Shown here in pieces: positions 1 through 8,405 of a stretch of DNA of 64,000 nt. This stretch comes from Paraburkholderia sejongensis (lineage in GTDB: Bacteria > Pseudomonadota > Gammaproteobacteria > Burkholderiales > Burkholderiaceae). Under the pieces are notes generated by a model that was given only the letters and a program-made list of their open reading frames with translations, was not told where the DNA came from and searched no databases. The position numbers and the translations under genes are program-made. The DNA lies in assembly GCF_020880815.1 (NCBI RefSeq), contig NZ_JAJITD010000023.1:29058-93057 (forward strand), in the 5' to 3' direction. How positions within the stretch are numbered: position 1 is the stretch's first letter; the number at the start of each line of letters is the position of its first letter.

Positions 1-1001
1 GCGTGAAGCTGAAGTGCCAGCAGCGCTGGCCCACCGGCACGTCGGCGACGTGCTCGAAGCTGTGGCCGTCGAATACCTGCACGGTCTTGTCGCGCGACGC
101 CGCGACGAACAGCCGGTTGCCGTCCGGGCCGAACGCGACGCCATACGGTCCGAGTTTGGTATCGAGGGTTTTCACGACGTCGAACGTGTGCGCGTCGATC
201 ACGACGAACTTGCTCAGCGATTCGAGCGTCACCACGTAGTACTTACCATCGGGCGACAGCCGGATGCCGCGCGGCCGGCCGCCGGGCGCGAGCTTGATCG
301 TCCGGACCGGTGCGCCGGTGCGCGCGTGATAGACCGATACCGTATCGTCGCCTTCGTTGGTGACCAGCATTTGCTCGCCGCCGCGCGAAAACTCGATGCC
401 CTCGGTTTCGTGGCCGCTCGTCACCGAGCGCACCACCTGCCAGTTCTTCATATCGACGATCGCGATTTCGGCCGGCAGCTTGTTGTCGTCGTCATCGGCG
501 CCGCCCTTGCCACTGCCTTTCGCATTCGCGTGTGTTTCCGCGTGTGTTTCCGCATGCGCTTGCGGTTTGCCGTCGGATTTGTCCGCCGCTTGCGAGCCGG
601 CTTTGGCTCCCGACGGGCCGCCGTCCTCGCCGGGCTCGTAGGTCACGTACGCGTAGCCGTTGTGCACCCGCACGTATTCCGGGTTCTTGCCGATCTTCAC
701 GCGCTTGACGACCTTCCCGCTGGCCGTGTCGATCACCGCGAGATCGTTGGTGTTCTTGTTGGCGACCAGCAGACGCGTGCCGTCCGCGTTCAGGCTCAGT
801 CCGCGTGGACCGTCCGCCCCGACCGGAAAGGTCTGCGCGAGCGTCATCGTGTCGAGGTCGATCACGCCGACGCCGGCTTTCTCGCTCGTCACGTAGGCGA
901 GCGGCGCGGCCGCCGCGCACGCGGCGCTCGCGGCCAGCGCCAGCGCGCCGGCCAGCGCGAGCGAGCGGCGGGGTCTCCAACTGGGCATGCGGGTCTCCTG
1001 C
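1..1001 (-). CDS. YVTN beta-propeller repeat protein, secreted (3' end outside window)
   Basis: The reading frame is open from the ATG at 1001 to the left edge, so the C-terminus is missing. It begins with an Arg-containing N-region and an Ala-rich hydrophobic core ending near AAAAP, a Sec signal peptide. The body has repeated beta-propeller blades of the YVTN/surface-layer type, with blade signatures such as GADGPRGLSLNADG, GHETEGIEFSRGG and GPYGVAFGPDGNRLFV. A low-complexity insert rich in Ala, His, Lys and Asp lies around residues 140-170. An alternative ATG at 986 would still leave the signal peptide. Such propellers often accompany PQQ dehydrogenase clusters, which fits the neighbours; the ligand or partner is unknown. 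Confidence 0.85.
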
Positions 1002-1181
1002 ATCGTGTTCTCCGTGGTAACTGCGTGACGCCGCGATCGTTCGCGTCATTTATCGAAGTTAGCCCACCGCGCGATTGTTTGACAACGCGCGGCGCCGGGA
1101 GAATTTCCCGAATTGCGCGACGCCGGCCGCCGTGAGTTTGAAATGCCCAGGCAGCGGAGGACAATGAACGCGGAGGTGGCG

Positions 1182-2000
1182 ATGATGCTCCAGGTTGCCG
1201 TGACAGGTCCCGCAAAGCCGGTCAATTCCGCGCCCGCTTACCGGCGCGCGGCGCTGGTGCTCGGCGCGGTGATCGGCGCGCACCTGGTGCTGCTGGCGCT
1301 TGCGCTGAGCGCGCGCGACACGATCGTCGAGCGGCCGGTCGAGCCGCGCACGATAACCGCGGTGCTGCTGAGTCCCGAGCCGGAGCCGGTGAAGCCGGCG
1401 CGTGAGATTGCGCCTGAGGTTGCGCGGCCCACGTCAGTGCTGCCCGCGCCGGCCGTTCCCGCTGCTGCCGTTCCGCCGCCGGTGGCTCATCCTGCCGCCC
1501 GCGTGAAGCCGGCGCCGCAGCCGCGTCCGCCCGTACCTCGCAGTGCGGCGACGCCTGTGCCCTCGCCGCCGTCCGCAAGCGCGGCCCCGTCCGCCACGCC
1601 GCCAGCGGCCCAACAGGCGGCCACAGCGCCCGCTGCGCCGGCCACGCCAGCCGCACCGACACCCGCGCCCTCCGCGACCGCCACGGCCGCCGCCGCGAAC
1701 CCGGCCGCCGCGTCGACCGAGCCGCGCAACGTCCCGCACATCGACTGTTCGATTCCGAAACCCGACTACCCGGACATCTCGCAACGCCGCGGCGAACACG
1801 GCACGGCCGTGGTGCGCTTCGTCGTCGGCGTGAGCGGGCGGATCGAAACCGCGCAACTGCAACAGAGCAGCGGTTCGACGCGCCTTGACGACGCCGCGCT
1901 CGCGGCCGTCCATGCCGGCTCGTGCCAGCCGTACCGCGACAACGGCACGCCGGTGCGCGCCGCATACGCGCAGTCGTTCGTGTTCGGACTGAGCGAGTAA
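1182..2000 (+). CDS. tonB: TonB energy-transducing protein
   Basis: This is a TonB-family periplasm-spanning protein that passes proton-motive-force energy from ExbB/ExbD to outer-membrane receptors. It has a short cytoplasmic N-terminus, one membrane anchor (AALVLGAVIGAHLVLLALAL), a long Pro/Ala linker and a C-terminal TonB domain with YPDISQRRGEHGTAVVRF and a final antiparallel strand. I chose the ATG at 1182 because GGAGG lies five bases upstream; ATGs at 1164 and 1185 are alternatives. It is divergent from the propeller gene and followed by exbB and exbD. No TonB-dependent receptor is in view, so the substrate is not shown. Confidence 0.9.
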   Translation: MMLQVAVTGPAKPVNSAPAYRRAALVLGAVIGAHLVLLALALSARDTIVERPVEPRTITAVLLSPEPEPVKPAREIAPEVARPTSVLPAPAVPAAAVPPPVAHPAARVKPAPQPRPPVPRSAATPVPSPPSASAAPSATPPAAQQAATAPAAPATPAAPTPAPSATATAAAANPAAASTEPRNVPHIDCSIPKPDYPDISQRRGEHGTAVVRFVVGVSGRIETAQLQQSSGSTRLDDAALAAVHAGSCQPYRDNGTPVRAAYAQSFVFGLSE

Positions 2001-2071
2001 CGCGCAGCGAGTAGCGAGTAGCGAGCAACATCGCCGACGAATAGACAGGACCACGTACCAAGGAAAGCGCC

Positions 2072-2866
2072 ATGCAGCCCATCCAACCGATCCAATCGAT
2101 CCAGCATTACGGAATCGCAAACGTCTGGCAATCCGGCGACCTCGTCACCCGCTGCATTCTCGGCGTGCTGGTGATCATGTCGGTGCTGTCGTGGACGGTA
2201 ATCGTCGTCAAGCTGTGGCAGGTGCTGCGGCTGCGGCGCGCGACGGCCCGCAACGACGCGCGCTTCTGGAGCGCCGGCCGCTTCGACGACGGCCTGCGCA
2301 GTCTCGGCGACCCCGACGCCGACGCGCACGACAACCCGCTGCTCGCGCTCGCGCTGGCCGGCCACGAGGCGGCCACTCATCATCGACAGACGCAGCAGCA
2401 TCTGCACGACCGCATCGACGTGTCCGACTGGATCACGCGACGCCTGCAGGACACGATGGACGAAACGATCGCGCGGCTGCAAAGCGGGCTCGCGGTGCTC
2501 GCGTCGATAGGCAGCACCGCGCCGTTCGTCGGACTGTTCGGCACCGTGTGGGGCATCTATCACGCGCTGATCGTGATCGGCGAGACCGGCCAGAGCTCGA
2601 TCGATCACGTTGCGGGGCCGGTCGGCGAAGCGCTGATCATGACGGCGTTCGGCCTGTTCGTCGCGATTCCGGCGGTGCTCGGCTACAACGGGCTGACCCG
2701 CGCGAACCGCGCGATCGTCGCGCGTCTGAAGCGCTTCGCGCACGGGCTGCACGCGTACTTCGTGACCGGCTCGCAACTGCCGTCGAGCGCCGGCCCGCAC
2801 ATGCGCGTGGTGACGCGCGCCGACAACGCGCAAACGAGCCGCGACGGAGACCTCGAATGGCAATGA
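2072..2866 (+). CDS. exbB: ExbB, MotA/TolQ/ExbB proton channel subunit
   Basis: ExbB is the inner-membrane scaffold of the proton-driven motor that energises TonB. The 264-residue protein has the expected three membrane segments: about residues 25-45, a conserved central block (LASIGSTAPFVGLFGTVWGI) near 145-165, and GEALIMTAFGLFVAIPAVLGYN near 190-210. AAGGAAAG precedes the start. It overlaps exbD by ten bases, which predicts translational coupling and fixed stoichiometry with it. Confidence 0.95.
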   Translation: MQPIQPIQSIQHYGIANVWQSGDLVTRCILGVLVIMSVLSWTVIVVKLWQVLRLRRATARNDARFWSAGRFDDGLRSLGDPDADAHDNPLLALALAGHEAATHHRQTQQHLHDRIDVSDWITRRLQDTMDETIARLQSGLAVLASIGSTAPFVGLFGTVWGIYHALIVIGETGQSSIDHVAGPVGEALIMTAFGLFVAIPAVLGYNGLTRANRAIVARLKRFAHGLHAYFVTGSQLPSSAGPHMRVVTRADNAQTSRDGDLEWQ

Positions 2867-3279
2867 CCCCGTTCTCCGACGACGACGATCAGGCGCTCAT
2901 GAACGAGATCAACATGACGCCGCTGGTCGACGTGATGTTGGTTCTGCTGATCATTTTCCTCGTCACGATTCCGGCGCTGCAGCATGCGGTCAGGATCGAT
3001 CTGCCGCACGCAAGCAGCCAGCCGCAAGCGCTCAAGCCGACGCACGTCGACGTCGCGGTGCAGGCCGACGGCGCGCTGCTCTGGGACGGCCAGCCGGTCA
3101 GCGACGACGGCTTGCGCGCACGCATCGCGCAGGCCGCGCTGGCGCAGCCGCAACCGGAACTGCATCTGCGCGCGGACCGCAAGGTGCCGTATGAGCGGGT
3201 CGCGCTGGTGATGTCGGCGGCGCAAGGCGGCGGGCTCACGAAGATCGGCTTCGTGACCGATCCGCAGCCGCGCCGGTGA
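2857..3279 (+). CDS. exbD: ExbD, biopolymer transport protein
   Basis: ExbD is the second proton-channel subunit. The protein is 140 residues with a cytoplasmic N-terminus, a single membrane helix (about 23-43) and a periplasmic domain. The helix carries the essential proton-binding aspartate in MTPLVDVMLVLLIIF (Asp25, the same number as in E. coli ExbD). The start at 2857 has GGAGA six bases upstream and sits inside the end of exbB; the ATG at 2863 would give an ATGA overlap but is too far from that site. Confidence 0.95.
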   Translation: MAMTPFSDDDDQALMNEINMTPLVDVMLVLLIIFLVTIPALQHAVRIDLPHASSQPQALKPTHVDVAVQADGALLWDGQPVSDDGLRARIAQAALAQPQPELHLRADRKVPYERVALVMSAAQGGGLTKIGFVTDPQPRR

Positions 3280-3404
3280 GCTAGCGCGGCGCGCACATAA
3301 AGACCGCCTTAGCGCAGGCGAAAGAATCTCTGAGTTTGCGTGGCCTGGCGGCTCGGCTATCGTGGTCCGTATCTGACGGCATCGCGCCGCGCAAGGACCC
3401 GACG

Positions 3405-4256
3405 ATGCAGGCCCTTATCTTCGACGTCGACGGCACGCTCGCCGATACCGAATCCGCCCATCTGCACGCATTCAACGCCGCGTTTGCGCAAGCCGGCCTC
3501 GACTGGCGCTGGGATCGACCGCTCTACGCCCGTCTGCTGAAAGTGGCGGGCGGCAAGGAGCGGCTGCTCCATTACTGGCGCACGCTCGAAGATTCACAGG
3601 CCGACGGCCCGCGCGCGCATGAAGTGGTCGACGCGCTGCATGCGCTGAAAACGCGTCACTACACGGAGCGGATGCGCGACAGCGGCTTGCCGTTGCGCCC
3701 CGGCATCGCGCGTCTGATCGACGAAGCAAACGCGGCCGGGGTGCCGGTGGCGATCGCGACGACCACCACGCCGGCCAATCTCGACGCGTTGCTGCAAGCG
3801 CATTTCGGCGCCGACTGGCGCAGCCGTTTCGCGGCAATCGGCGACGCCGCCACCACGCCGGAGAAAAAACCGGCGCCGCACGTCTATCGCTACGTGCTGC
3901 AACAGCTCGGTCTGCCGGCCGCCACCTGCGTCGCCTTCGAAGATTCGGCCAACGGCCTGCAGGCCGCGCGCGCCGCGCAGGTGCCAGCAATCGTCACGCC
4001 GAGCGCGTTCACCGCGCACGAAAGCTTCGACGGCGCGCTCGCGGTCTTGCCGCATCTGGGCGATCCGCATCAGCCGCTGCCCGCGGCGGTGCACGGCGAA
4101 ACGCAGCCGTGGGTCGATCTGGCGATGCTGCGCCGCTGGCATCGCGCCGCCGCGCGGCACGCGGCGGCAGCCGCGCCAGGCGCGCCGCCCGGCGCACGCG
4201 CGAGTGCGAGCACGCACGACGGCGCCAGCGGAAGCGGGAGCGCGTCATGGCACTGA
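3405..4256 (+). CDS. HAD-IA phosphatase, CbbY-like
   Basis: A HAD-superfamily hydrolase of the CbbY/beta-phosphoglucomutase type. Motif I is FDVDGTLADTES (nucleophile Asp7, acid Asp9), motif II the ATTTTP threonine region, motif III the Lys in EKKPAPHVY, and motif IV VAFEDSANGLQAA. CbbY proteins in chemoautotrophs dephosphorylate xylulose-1,5-bisphosphate, a Rubisco inhibitor, but no Rubisco gene is visible, so that substrate is only a guess. The last 40 residues are an Ala/Gly/Ser/His-rich tail that is not part of the fold. It overlaps the next phosphatase gene by ten bases. Confidence 0.82.
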   Translation: MQALIFDVDGTLADTESAHLHAFNAAFAQAGLDWRWDRPLYARLLKVAGGKERLLHYWRTLEDSQADGPRAHEVVDALHALKTRHYTERMRDSGLPLRPGIARLIDEANAAGVPVAIATTTTPANLDALLQAHFGADWRSRFAAIGDAATTPEKKPAPHVYRYVLQQLGLPAATCVAFEDSANGLQAARAAQVPAIVTPSAFTAHESFDGALAVLPHLGDPHQPLPAAVHGETQPWVDLAMLRRWHRAAARHAAAAAPGAPPGARASASTHDGASGSGSASWH

Positions 4257-4960
4257 AGCGTCTTTACGATGCAGTCCTGATCGACCTGGACGGCACCATG
4301 GTCGACACCGCGCCCGACATCGCCGCCGCGGCCAACCGGATGCTGCAGGAGTTCGACGCCGCGCCGTTGCCGTTCGACACGGTGACCGGTTTCATCGGCA
4401 ACGGCGTGCGCAATCTGGTGCGCCGCTGTCTTCACGCGACCGGGCTCGACGCGCGGATCGATCTAGAGCATGCGCACGCGGTGTTCGGACGGCACTATGC
4501 GCAAACCAACGGCCGGTTGGGGCGCGTGTTTCCGGGCGTCGCCAGCGGGCTGCGCGCGTTGCGGCAGCACGGCTACCGCTGCGCGTGCGTAACCAACAAG
4601 CCGGGCGCGCTGGCGGCCGCGCTGCTGGAGAACAGCGGGCTCGCCGTGTTTCTCGACGTGCTGGTGGCCGGCGACACGCTGGCCAGCATGAAGCCGTCGC
4701 CCGAGCCGCTGTGGCACGCGTGCCGCCTGCTCGGCGCGCAGCCCGCGCGCAGCGTGCTGGTCGGCGATTCGCCGGTCGATGTCGCGGCCGCGCGCGCGGC
4801 GGGGCTGCCGGTGGTGATCGCCGGTTACGGCTATGCGCATGGCGAGGCCGGCGCGTTGCGCGGCGATGCGCTGATCGATTCGTTCGACGAACTACCGGTA
4901 CTGCTCGCGCGACTAATGCCGGTGATCGCGCAGCTCAACGCCGACGCCAGCGTCAAATAA
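4247..4960 (+). CDS. gph: Phosphoglycolate phosphatase-like HAD hydrolase (Gph/CbbZ type)
   Basis: A 237-residue HAD-IA phosphatase of the Gph family. Motif I is LIDLDGTMVDTAPD (Asp13/Asp15), motif II VTNKPG, motif III the Lys in SMKPSPEPL and motif IV VLVGDSPVDVAAARAAG. Gph removes phosphate from 2-phosphoglycolate, formed by Rubisco oxygenation or DNA repair. The start is within the end of the upstream phosphatase gene (ten-base overlap), so the two are translated together. A cbbY-cbbZ pairing is known from autotrophic cbb operons; most members of this group also keep a housekeeping gph elsewhere, so this may be a second copy. Confidence 0.85.
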   Translation: MALKRLYDAVLIDLDGTMVDTAPDIAAAANRMLQEFDAAPLPFDTVTGFIGNGVRNLVRRCLHATGLDARIDLEHAHAVFGRHYAQTNGRLGRVFPGVASGLRALRQHGYRCACVTNKPGALAAALLENSGLAVFLDVLVAGDTLASMKPSPEPLWHACRLLGAQPARSVLVGDSPVDVAAARAAGLPVVIAGYGYAHGEAGALRGDALIDSFDELPVLLARLMPVIAQLNADASVK

Positions 4961-4975
4961 CGCCCGCGCCCCGCG

Positions 4976-5650
4976 CTACCCCGCCGACAACAAGCCCGCC
5001 ACCCGCGCCGACTTCGTCTGCACCGCAATGTCTTTCGCGGTCATCCCACGGTTATCCTTCAGCGCGCGGTTCGCGCCGCGCTCGAGCAGCAGTTGCGCGG
5101 TCTCCGCGCGATCGTAGCCGGCCGCCCACATCAGCGCGGTCAGATCGTTCTTGTACGCGCGGTTCACGTCGACACCGGCATCGAGCAGACGCGCGACGAC
5201 TTTCGTCTGTCCCTGCCCAGCCGCGTATTCCATTGCGGTCTTGCCGACCCGGTCGGTCGCGAGCGGATCGGCGCCGTGCGCGAGCAGCAACGCGACGATT
5301 TCATCGAAGCCGCCGTAAGCGGCGGCCATCAGCGGCGTGATGCCCGGCGCGCTCGCGTGCTGCACGCTCGCGCCGTGTTCGAGCAGCGTGCGCGCCATCG
5401 CGGTATCGCCCTTCTTGCACGCGGTGATCAGCGGCGTGTCGCCGATCCGGTTCATCGCATCGACCGACGCGCCGCGCTGCAACGCGGCCAGCAGCGCCTG
5501 CGGGTCGTCGTCTTTGGCGGCCGCCAGCAGTTGCCGGTTGATCTCTCCCTGATCCTGCGCGGCCGCCGGCACGCCCGCGCCGAACATCCCGGCAAGCACG
5601 ACGGCCAGCGCGACGGCCGGCGAGAACGAACGCACGAGTAGCGGTTTCAT
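4976..5650 (-). CDS. Periplasmic ankyrin-repeat protein
   Basis: A 224-residue protein with a cleavable signal peptide (core LAVVLAGMFGAGVPAAA, predicted cut before QDQG) followed by about five ankyrin repeats from residue 36 to the end, recognisable by GDTPLITACKKGD, GITPLMAAAYGG, GKTAMEYAAGQG and DLTALMWAAGYD. Ankyrin repeats bind other proteins; in the periplasm they often protect or chaperone haem or peroxide enzymes. It lies 16 bases downstream of the cytochrome gene on the same strand, so it is probably the last gene of the dehydrogenase operon. The partner is not known. Confidence 0.88.
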   Translation of the reverse strand: MKPLLVRSFSPAVALAVVLAGMFGAGVPAAAQDQGEINRQLLAAAKDDDPQALLAALQRGASVDAMNRIGDTPLITACKKGDTAMARTLLEHGASVQHASAPGITPLMAAAYGGFDEIVALLLAHGADPLATDRVGKTAMEYAAGQGQTKVVARLLDAGVDVNRAYKNDLTALMWAAGYDRAETAQLLLERGANRALKDNRGMTAKDIAVQTKSARVAGLLSAG

Positions 5651-5666
5651 CGCGTCTCCCCCCGTG

Positions 5667-6302
5667 TCACTGCAAATTGTTGATATAGGCGGCGAGGTTG
5701 TGGATGTCGTCGTCGCTCAGATTGCGCGTCACGCTGGTCATGTTGCCCGCGTCGTTGGTCCGCGTATGCGAGCGGAAATCCTGCAACTGCTTGACGATGT
5801 ACTGATAGTGCTGGCCCGCGACGCGCGGAATCTCGTTCTGCCCGGCAAAACCGCCGAGATGGCACATCGTGCACAGCACTTCGGCGGCTTTCTTGCGGCC
5901 CGCGTCGATGCTCGCGCTGTCGGCCTTGTACGGCACCGGTACGAGCGTCTGCGCGGCGAAGTAGTCGGCCAGATCCTGCATGTCCTCGCGCGACAGGTTC
6001 GCCGCCATCGGCGACATGCGCGGATCGCTGCGTCGGCCGTCCTTGAAGTCCTTCAGTTCGAGATACAGATAGCGCGCGCTCTGGCCGGCCAGACTCGGAT
6101 AATCGGGCGTGGTCGAATTGCCCATCGGCCCATGACAGGCCGCGCACACCTGAGCCTTCGCCTGGCCCGCCGCGGCATCGGCGCGCGCGGCCGGCGGCAG
6201 CGCCGCGGCCAGCAAGCAGCCGCACAGCACTGCCGCGTTGGCGAGGCGCGCCGGCAGCGGCAGCGCCACGCGGGCAATTACCCCCGGTCCGCGCGCCGTC
6301 AT
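5667..6302 (-). CDS. Di-haem cytochrome c (c4-like), periplasmic
   Basis: A 211-residue exported cytochrome with two c-type haem sites, CAACH and CTMCH, in two similar halves, each followed by a distal Met region (RMSPMAANLS and NMTSVTRNLS). The N-terminus has a hydrophobic signal segment (VLCGCLLAAALPPAARA). Its ATG overlaps the dehydrogenase stop codon (ATGA), so the two are translated as a unit, and the obvious role is to accept electrons from the PQQ enzyme and hand them to an oxidase. The fold resembles cytochrome c4 rather than the small cytochrome cL of methanol dehydrogenases. Confidence 0.92.
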   Translation of the reverse strand: MTARGPGVIARVALPLPARLANAAVLCGCLLAAALPPAARADAAAGQAKAQVCAACHGPMGNSTTPDYPSLAGQSARYLYLELKDFKDGRRSDPRMSPMAANLSREDMQDLADYFAAQTLVPVPYKADSASIDAGRKKAAEVLCTMCHLGGFAGQNEIPRVAGQHYQYIVKQLQDFRSHTRTNDAGNMTSVTRNLSDDDIHNLAAYINNLQ

Positions 6303-8032
6303 GGCAGCGCGAACACGATCACGCTATTGCCGCGCTTGAAGTCGAGCTGGGTATTGCCGCCCGCCGCCACCGCGATGTACTGCTTGCCGTTCACCGTGTA
6401 CGACACGGCCGGCGCATTGACGCCCGCGCCGCACTGGAACTCCCACAGCTTCTTGCCGTTGGCGGCATCGAACGCGCGGAACAGGCCGTTGCCTTCGCCG
6501 TTGAACACGAGCCCGCCGGCGGTCGCGAGCACGCCGCCGATCAGCGGCTGTTCGGTCTTGTAGTCCCACGCGATCTTGCCGGTGTCGATGTTGACCGCCG
6601 ACAGCTTGCCCCACTGCTGCTCGCTCGGAATCGTCTTGAACGCGCCGCCGAGCCACAGCTTGCTGCCGCCCGGGTAAGCGGCTTCCTCGACCTGGTAGGT
6701 CATCGGCTGATGCAGGTTGGCCGCGTAGACGAGCCGCGTGTGCGGATCGAACGCAATCGGCGACCACTCGACGCCGCCGTTCGCGCCCGGCAGCATCCGC
6801 GCGCCGGCCGCGGTCGGCAGCGTCCACATGTTTTCCTGCGGAATCATCGCCTGCGAGAAGCGGATCAGCCGGCCGGTCGCGCGATCGTGCACGTACACGT
6901 GGCCGGTTTTGCCCGCGTGCACGACGCCCGGAATCATCTTGCCGTCGGTGTCGCGCACGTCGACGAGGACCGGCGGACTCACCGCGTCGAGATCCCACAC
7001 GTCATGCGGTACGTACTGGTAGTGCCATTTGTATTTGCCGGTGTTCAGATCGATCGCGACAAGCGAATCGGTGTACAGGTTGTCTCCCGGGCGGATCGCG
7101 CCGTACAGGTCGGGCGACGGATTGCCGACCACGAAGAACACCGTTTGCGTTTGCCGGTCGATCGCCGGCGTCATCCACACGCCGCCGCCGAGCGTCTTGT
7201 AGAAGTCACCGCCCTTGTCGGCCAGCTGCTTCTTTTCGGCGGCGATGTCGCGTTTCTCGTCGCGGCCGGTCGCGTCCTTGGTTGCCCATACGCCTTCATG
7301 GCCGCTGTCCGGAATCGTGTAGAAGGTCCACAGCAGGTCGCCGGAATTCGCATCGAACGCTTTGACGAAACCGCGAATCCCGTACTCGCCGCCGTTCGTG
7401 CCGATCAGCACCTTGCCGTCGACCACCGCCGGCGCCATCGTTTCCGAATAGCCCTGGTCGGGGTCGGCGATTTCTTTCTGCCACACCACGTTGCCGGTCT
7501 TCGCGTCGAGCGCGACGAGCTTGGCGTCGAGCGTGCCCATATAAAGACGGTCGCCCGAGATCGCGACGCCGCGATTGTTGGGCCCGCAACAGAATGTCGT
7601 GACCGGCCCCATCTTGTGCTTGTAATGCCAGAACTCCTTGCCGGTGGTCGCATCGACCGCGTACACGTGGTTGTACGAGGTGGTCAGGAACATCACGCCG
7701 TTCGACACGATCGGCGCGGTTTCCATCGACTCGTTGACCGCTGTCTGCACAATGAAAGCTGGCTTCAGCCTGGCGACGTTGGTGCGGTTGATCTGCGTGC
7801 CCGGATAAAAGCGCGTCTGCGCGTACGAGCCGTTCGAATGCAGCCACGCCGCCTGATTGCCGGCGGCGCGGTCGAGCTGATCCTGACTCACCGGTTGCAG
7901 CGTCGCGGGCACCGGCGACGCGGTGACGGTCGTGGTGTTCTGAACTTCGTCGGCGGCGTACACCGCGGGCAGGCCGAACGCGACCGCAAGCAGTGGCAGG
8001 CCGACAATTCCTTGAATGCGCTTGATGGGCAT
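6299..8032 (-). CDS. PQQ-dependent alcohol dehydrogenase, probable lanthanide type
   Basis: A 577-residue periplasmic quinoprotein with signal peptide (cut near AVYA-AD) and an eight-bladed propeller; it has no fused cytochrome domain. Seen directly: the vicinal disulfide Cys148-Cys149 in FCCGPNNRGVA, metal ligands Glu216 (GGEYGIRG) and Asn304 (VVGNPSPD), and catalytic Asp347 in HDVWDLDAVSP. Asp349, two residues after the catalytic Asp, is the extra acidic ligand typical of XoxF/PedH-type lanthanide enzymes; calcium-dependent ADHs have a small residue there. Membrane glucose dehydrogenases also have Asp at +2, so metal type is inferred. The alcohol substrate cannot be read from sequence. It heads an operon with the cytochrome and ankyrin genes. 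Confidence 0.9.
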   Translation of the reverse strand: MPIKRIQGIVGLPLLAVAFGLPAVYAADEVQNTTTVTASPVPATLQPVSQDQLDRAAGNQAAWLHSNGSYAQTRFYPGTQINRTNVARLKPAFIVQTAVNESMETAPIVSNGVMFLTTSYNHVYAVDATTGKEFWHYKHKMGPVTTFCCGPNNRGVAISGDRLYMGTLDAKLVALDAKTGNVVWQKEIADPDQGYSETMAPAVVDGKVLIGTNGGEYGIRGFVKAFDANSGDLLWTFYTIPDSGHEGVWATKDATGRDEKRDIAAEKKQLADKGGDFYKTLGGGVWMTPAIDRQTQTVFFVVGNPSPDLYGAIRPGDNLYTDSLVAIDLNTGKYKWHYQYVPHDVWDLDAVSPPVLVDVRDTDGKMIPGVVHAGKTGHVYVHDRATGRLIRFSQAMIPQENMWTLPTAAGARMLPGANGGVEWSPIAFDPHTRLVYAANLHQPMTYQVEEAAYPGGSKLWLGGAFKTIPSEQQWGKLSAVNIDTGKIAWDYKTEQPLIGGVLATAGGLVFNGEGNGLFRAFDAANGKKLWEFQCGAGVNAPAVSYTVNGKQYIAVAAGGNTQLDFKRGNSVIVFALP

Positions 8033-8405
8033 GAGCGTCTCCGTGCTTTTTATGTGTTCCGATGAATTGCAGCGCAGGAATGCGGCAATCGTCCACGCGC
8101 GATGCGGCGTGGAAAAGCAGGATGGCGCAACCCTTCGCAGTCAACAAAAGCGTACGACTCGAATCGTTTATGGCCTTGTCACGACGGGTCGGCTTCGCAG
8201 AGTGGGGAGAGGTGACGCACGGGTCCGCGGAAAACCGGCTCGCTTAAGCGTAGACGATGCGGTGCGGATTTCCTAGCGTAAATCGGCGCATAAAATTAGC
8301 CAGATAACGCCGGTTCTTCTTTTATTTAAGGTGCTCAAACACAGCGTGTGAGCGCGCGTTAACGGCAAAACCGCCGGCCCCCTTGCGGAGAACCGGCGGC
8401 TACAT
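8033..8405. other. Intergenic region upstream of the PQQ dehydrogenase
   Basis: This 373-base gap separates two minus-strand genes. It must hold the promoter of the PQQ-ADH operon (right to left) and, near its right end, the terminator of the sulP gene. I see no convincing ORF, and no clear sigma-54 or sigma-70 element could be assigned by eye. The stretch around 8275-8345 is noticeably AT-rich. Confidence 0.6.
8366..8401 (-). terminator. Rho-independent terminator of sulP
   Basis: On the minus strand GCCGCCGG pairs with CCGGCGGT across a loop containing CTCCGCAAGG, and the hairpin is followed by TTTT. It begins four bases after the sulP stop codon. Confidence 0.75.
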
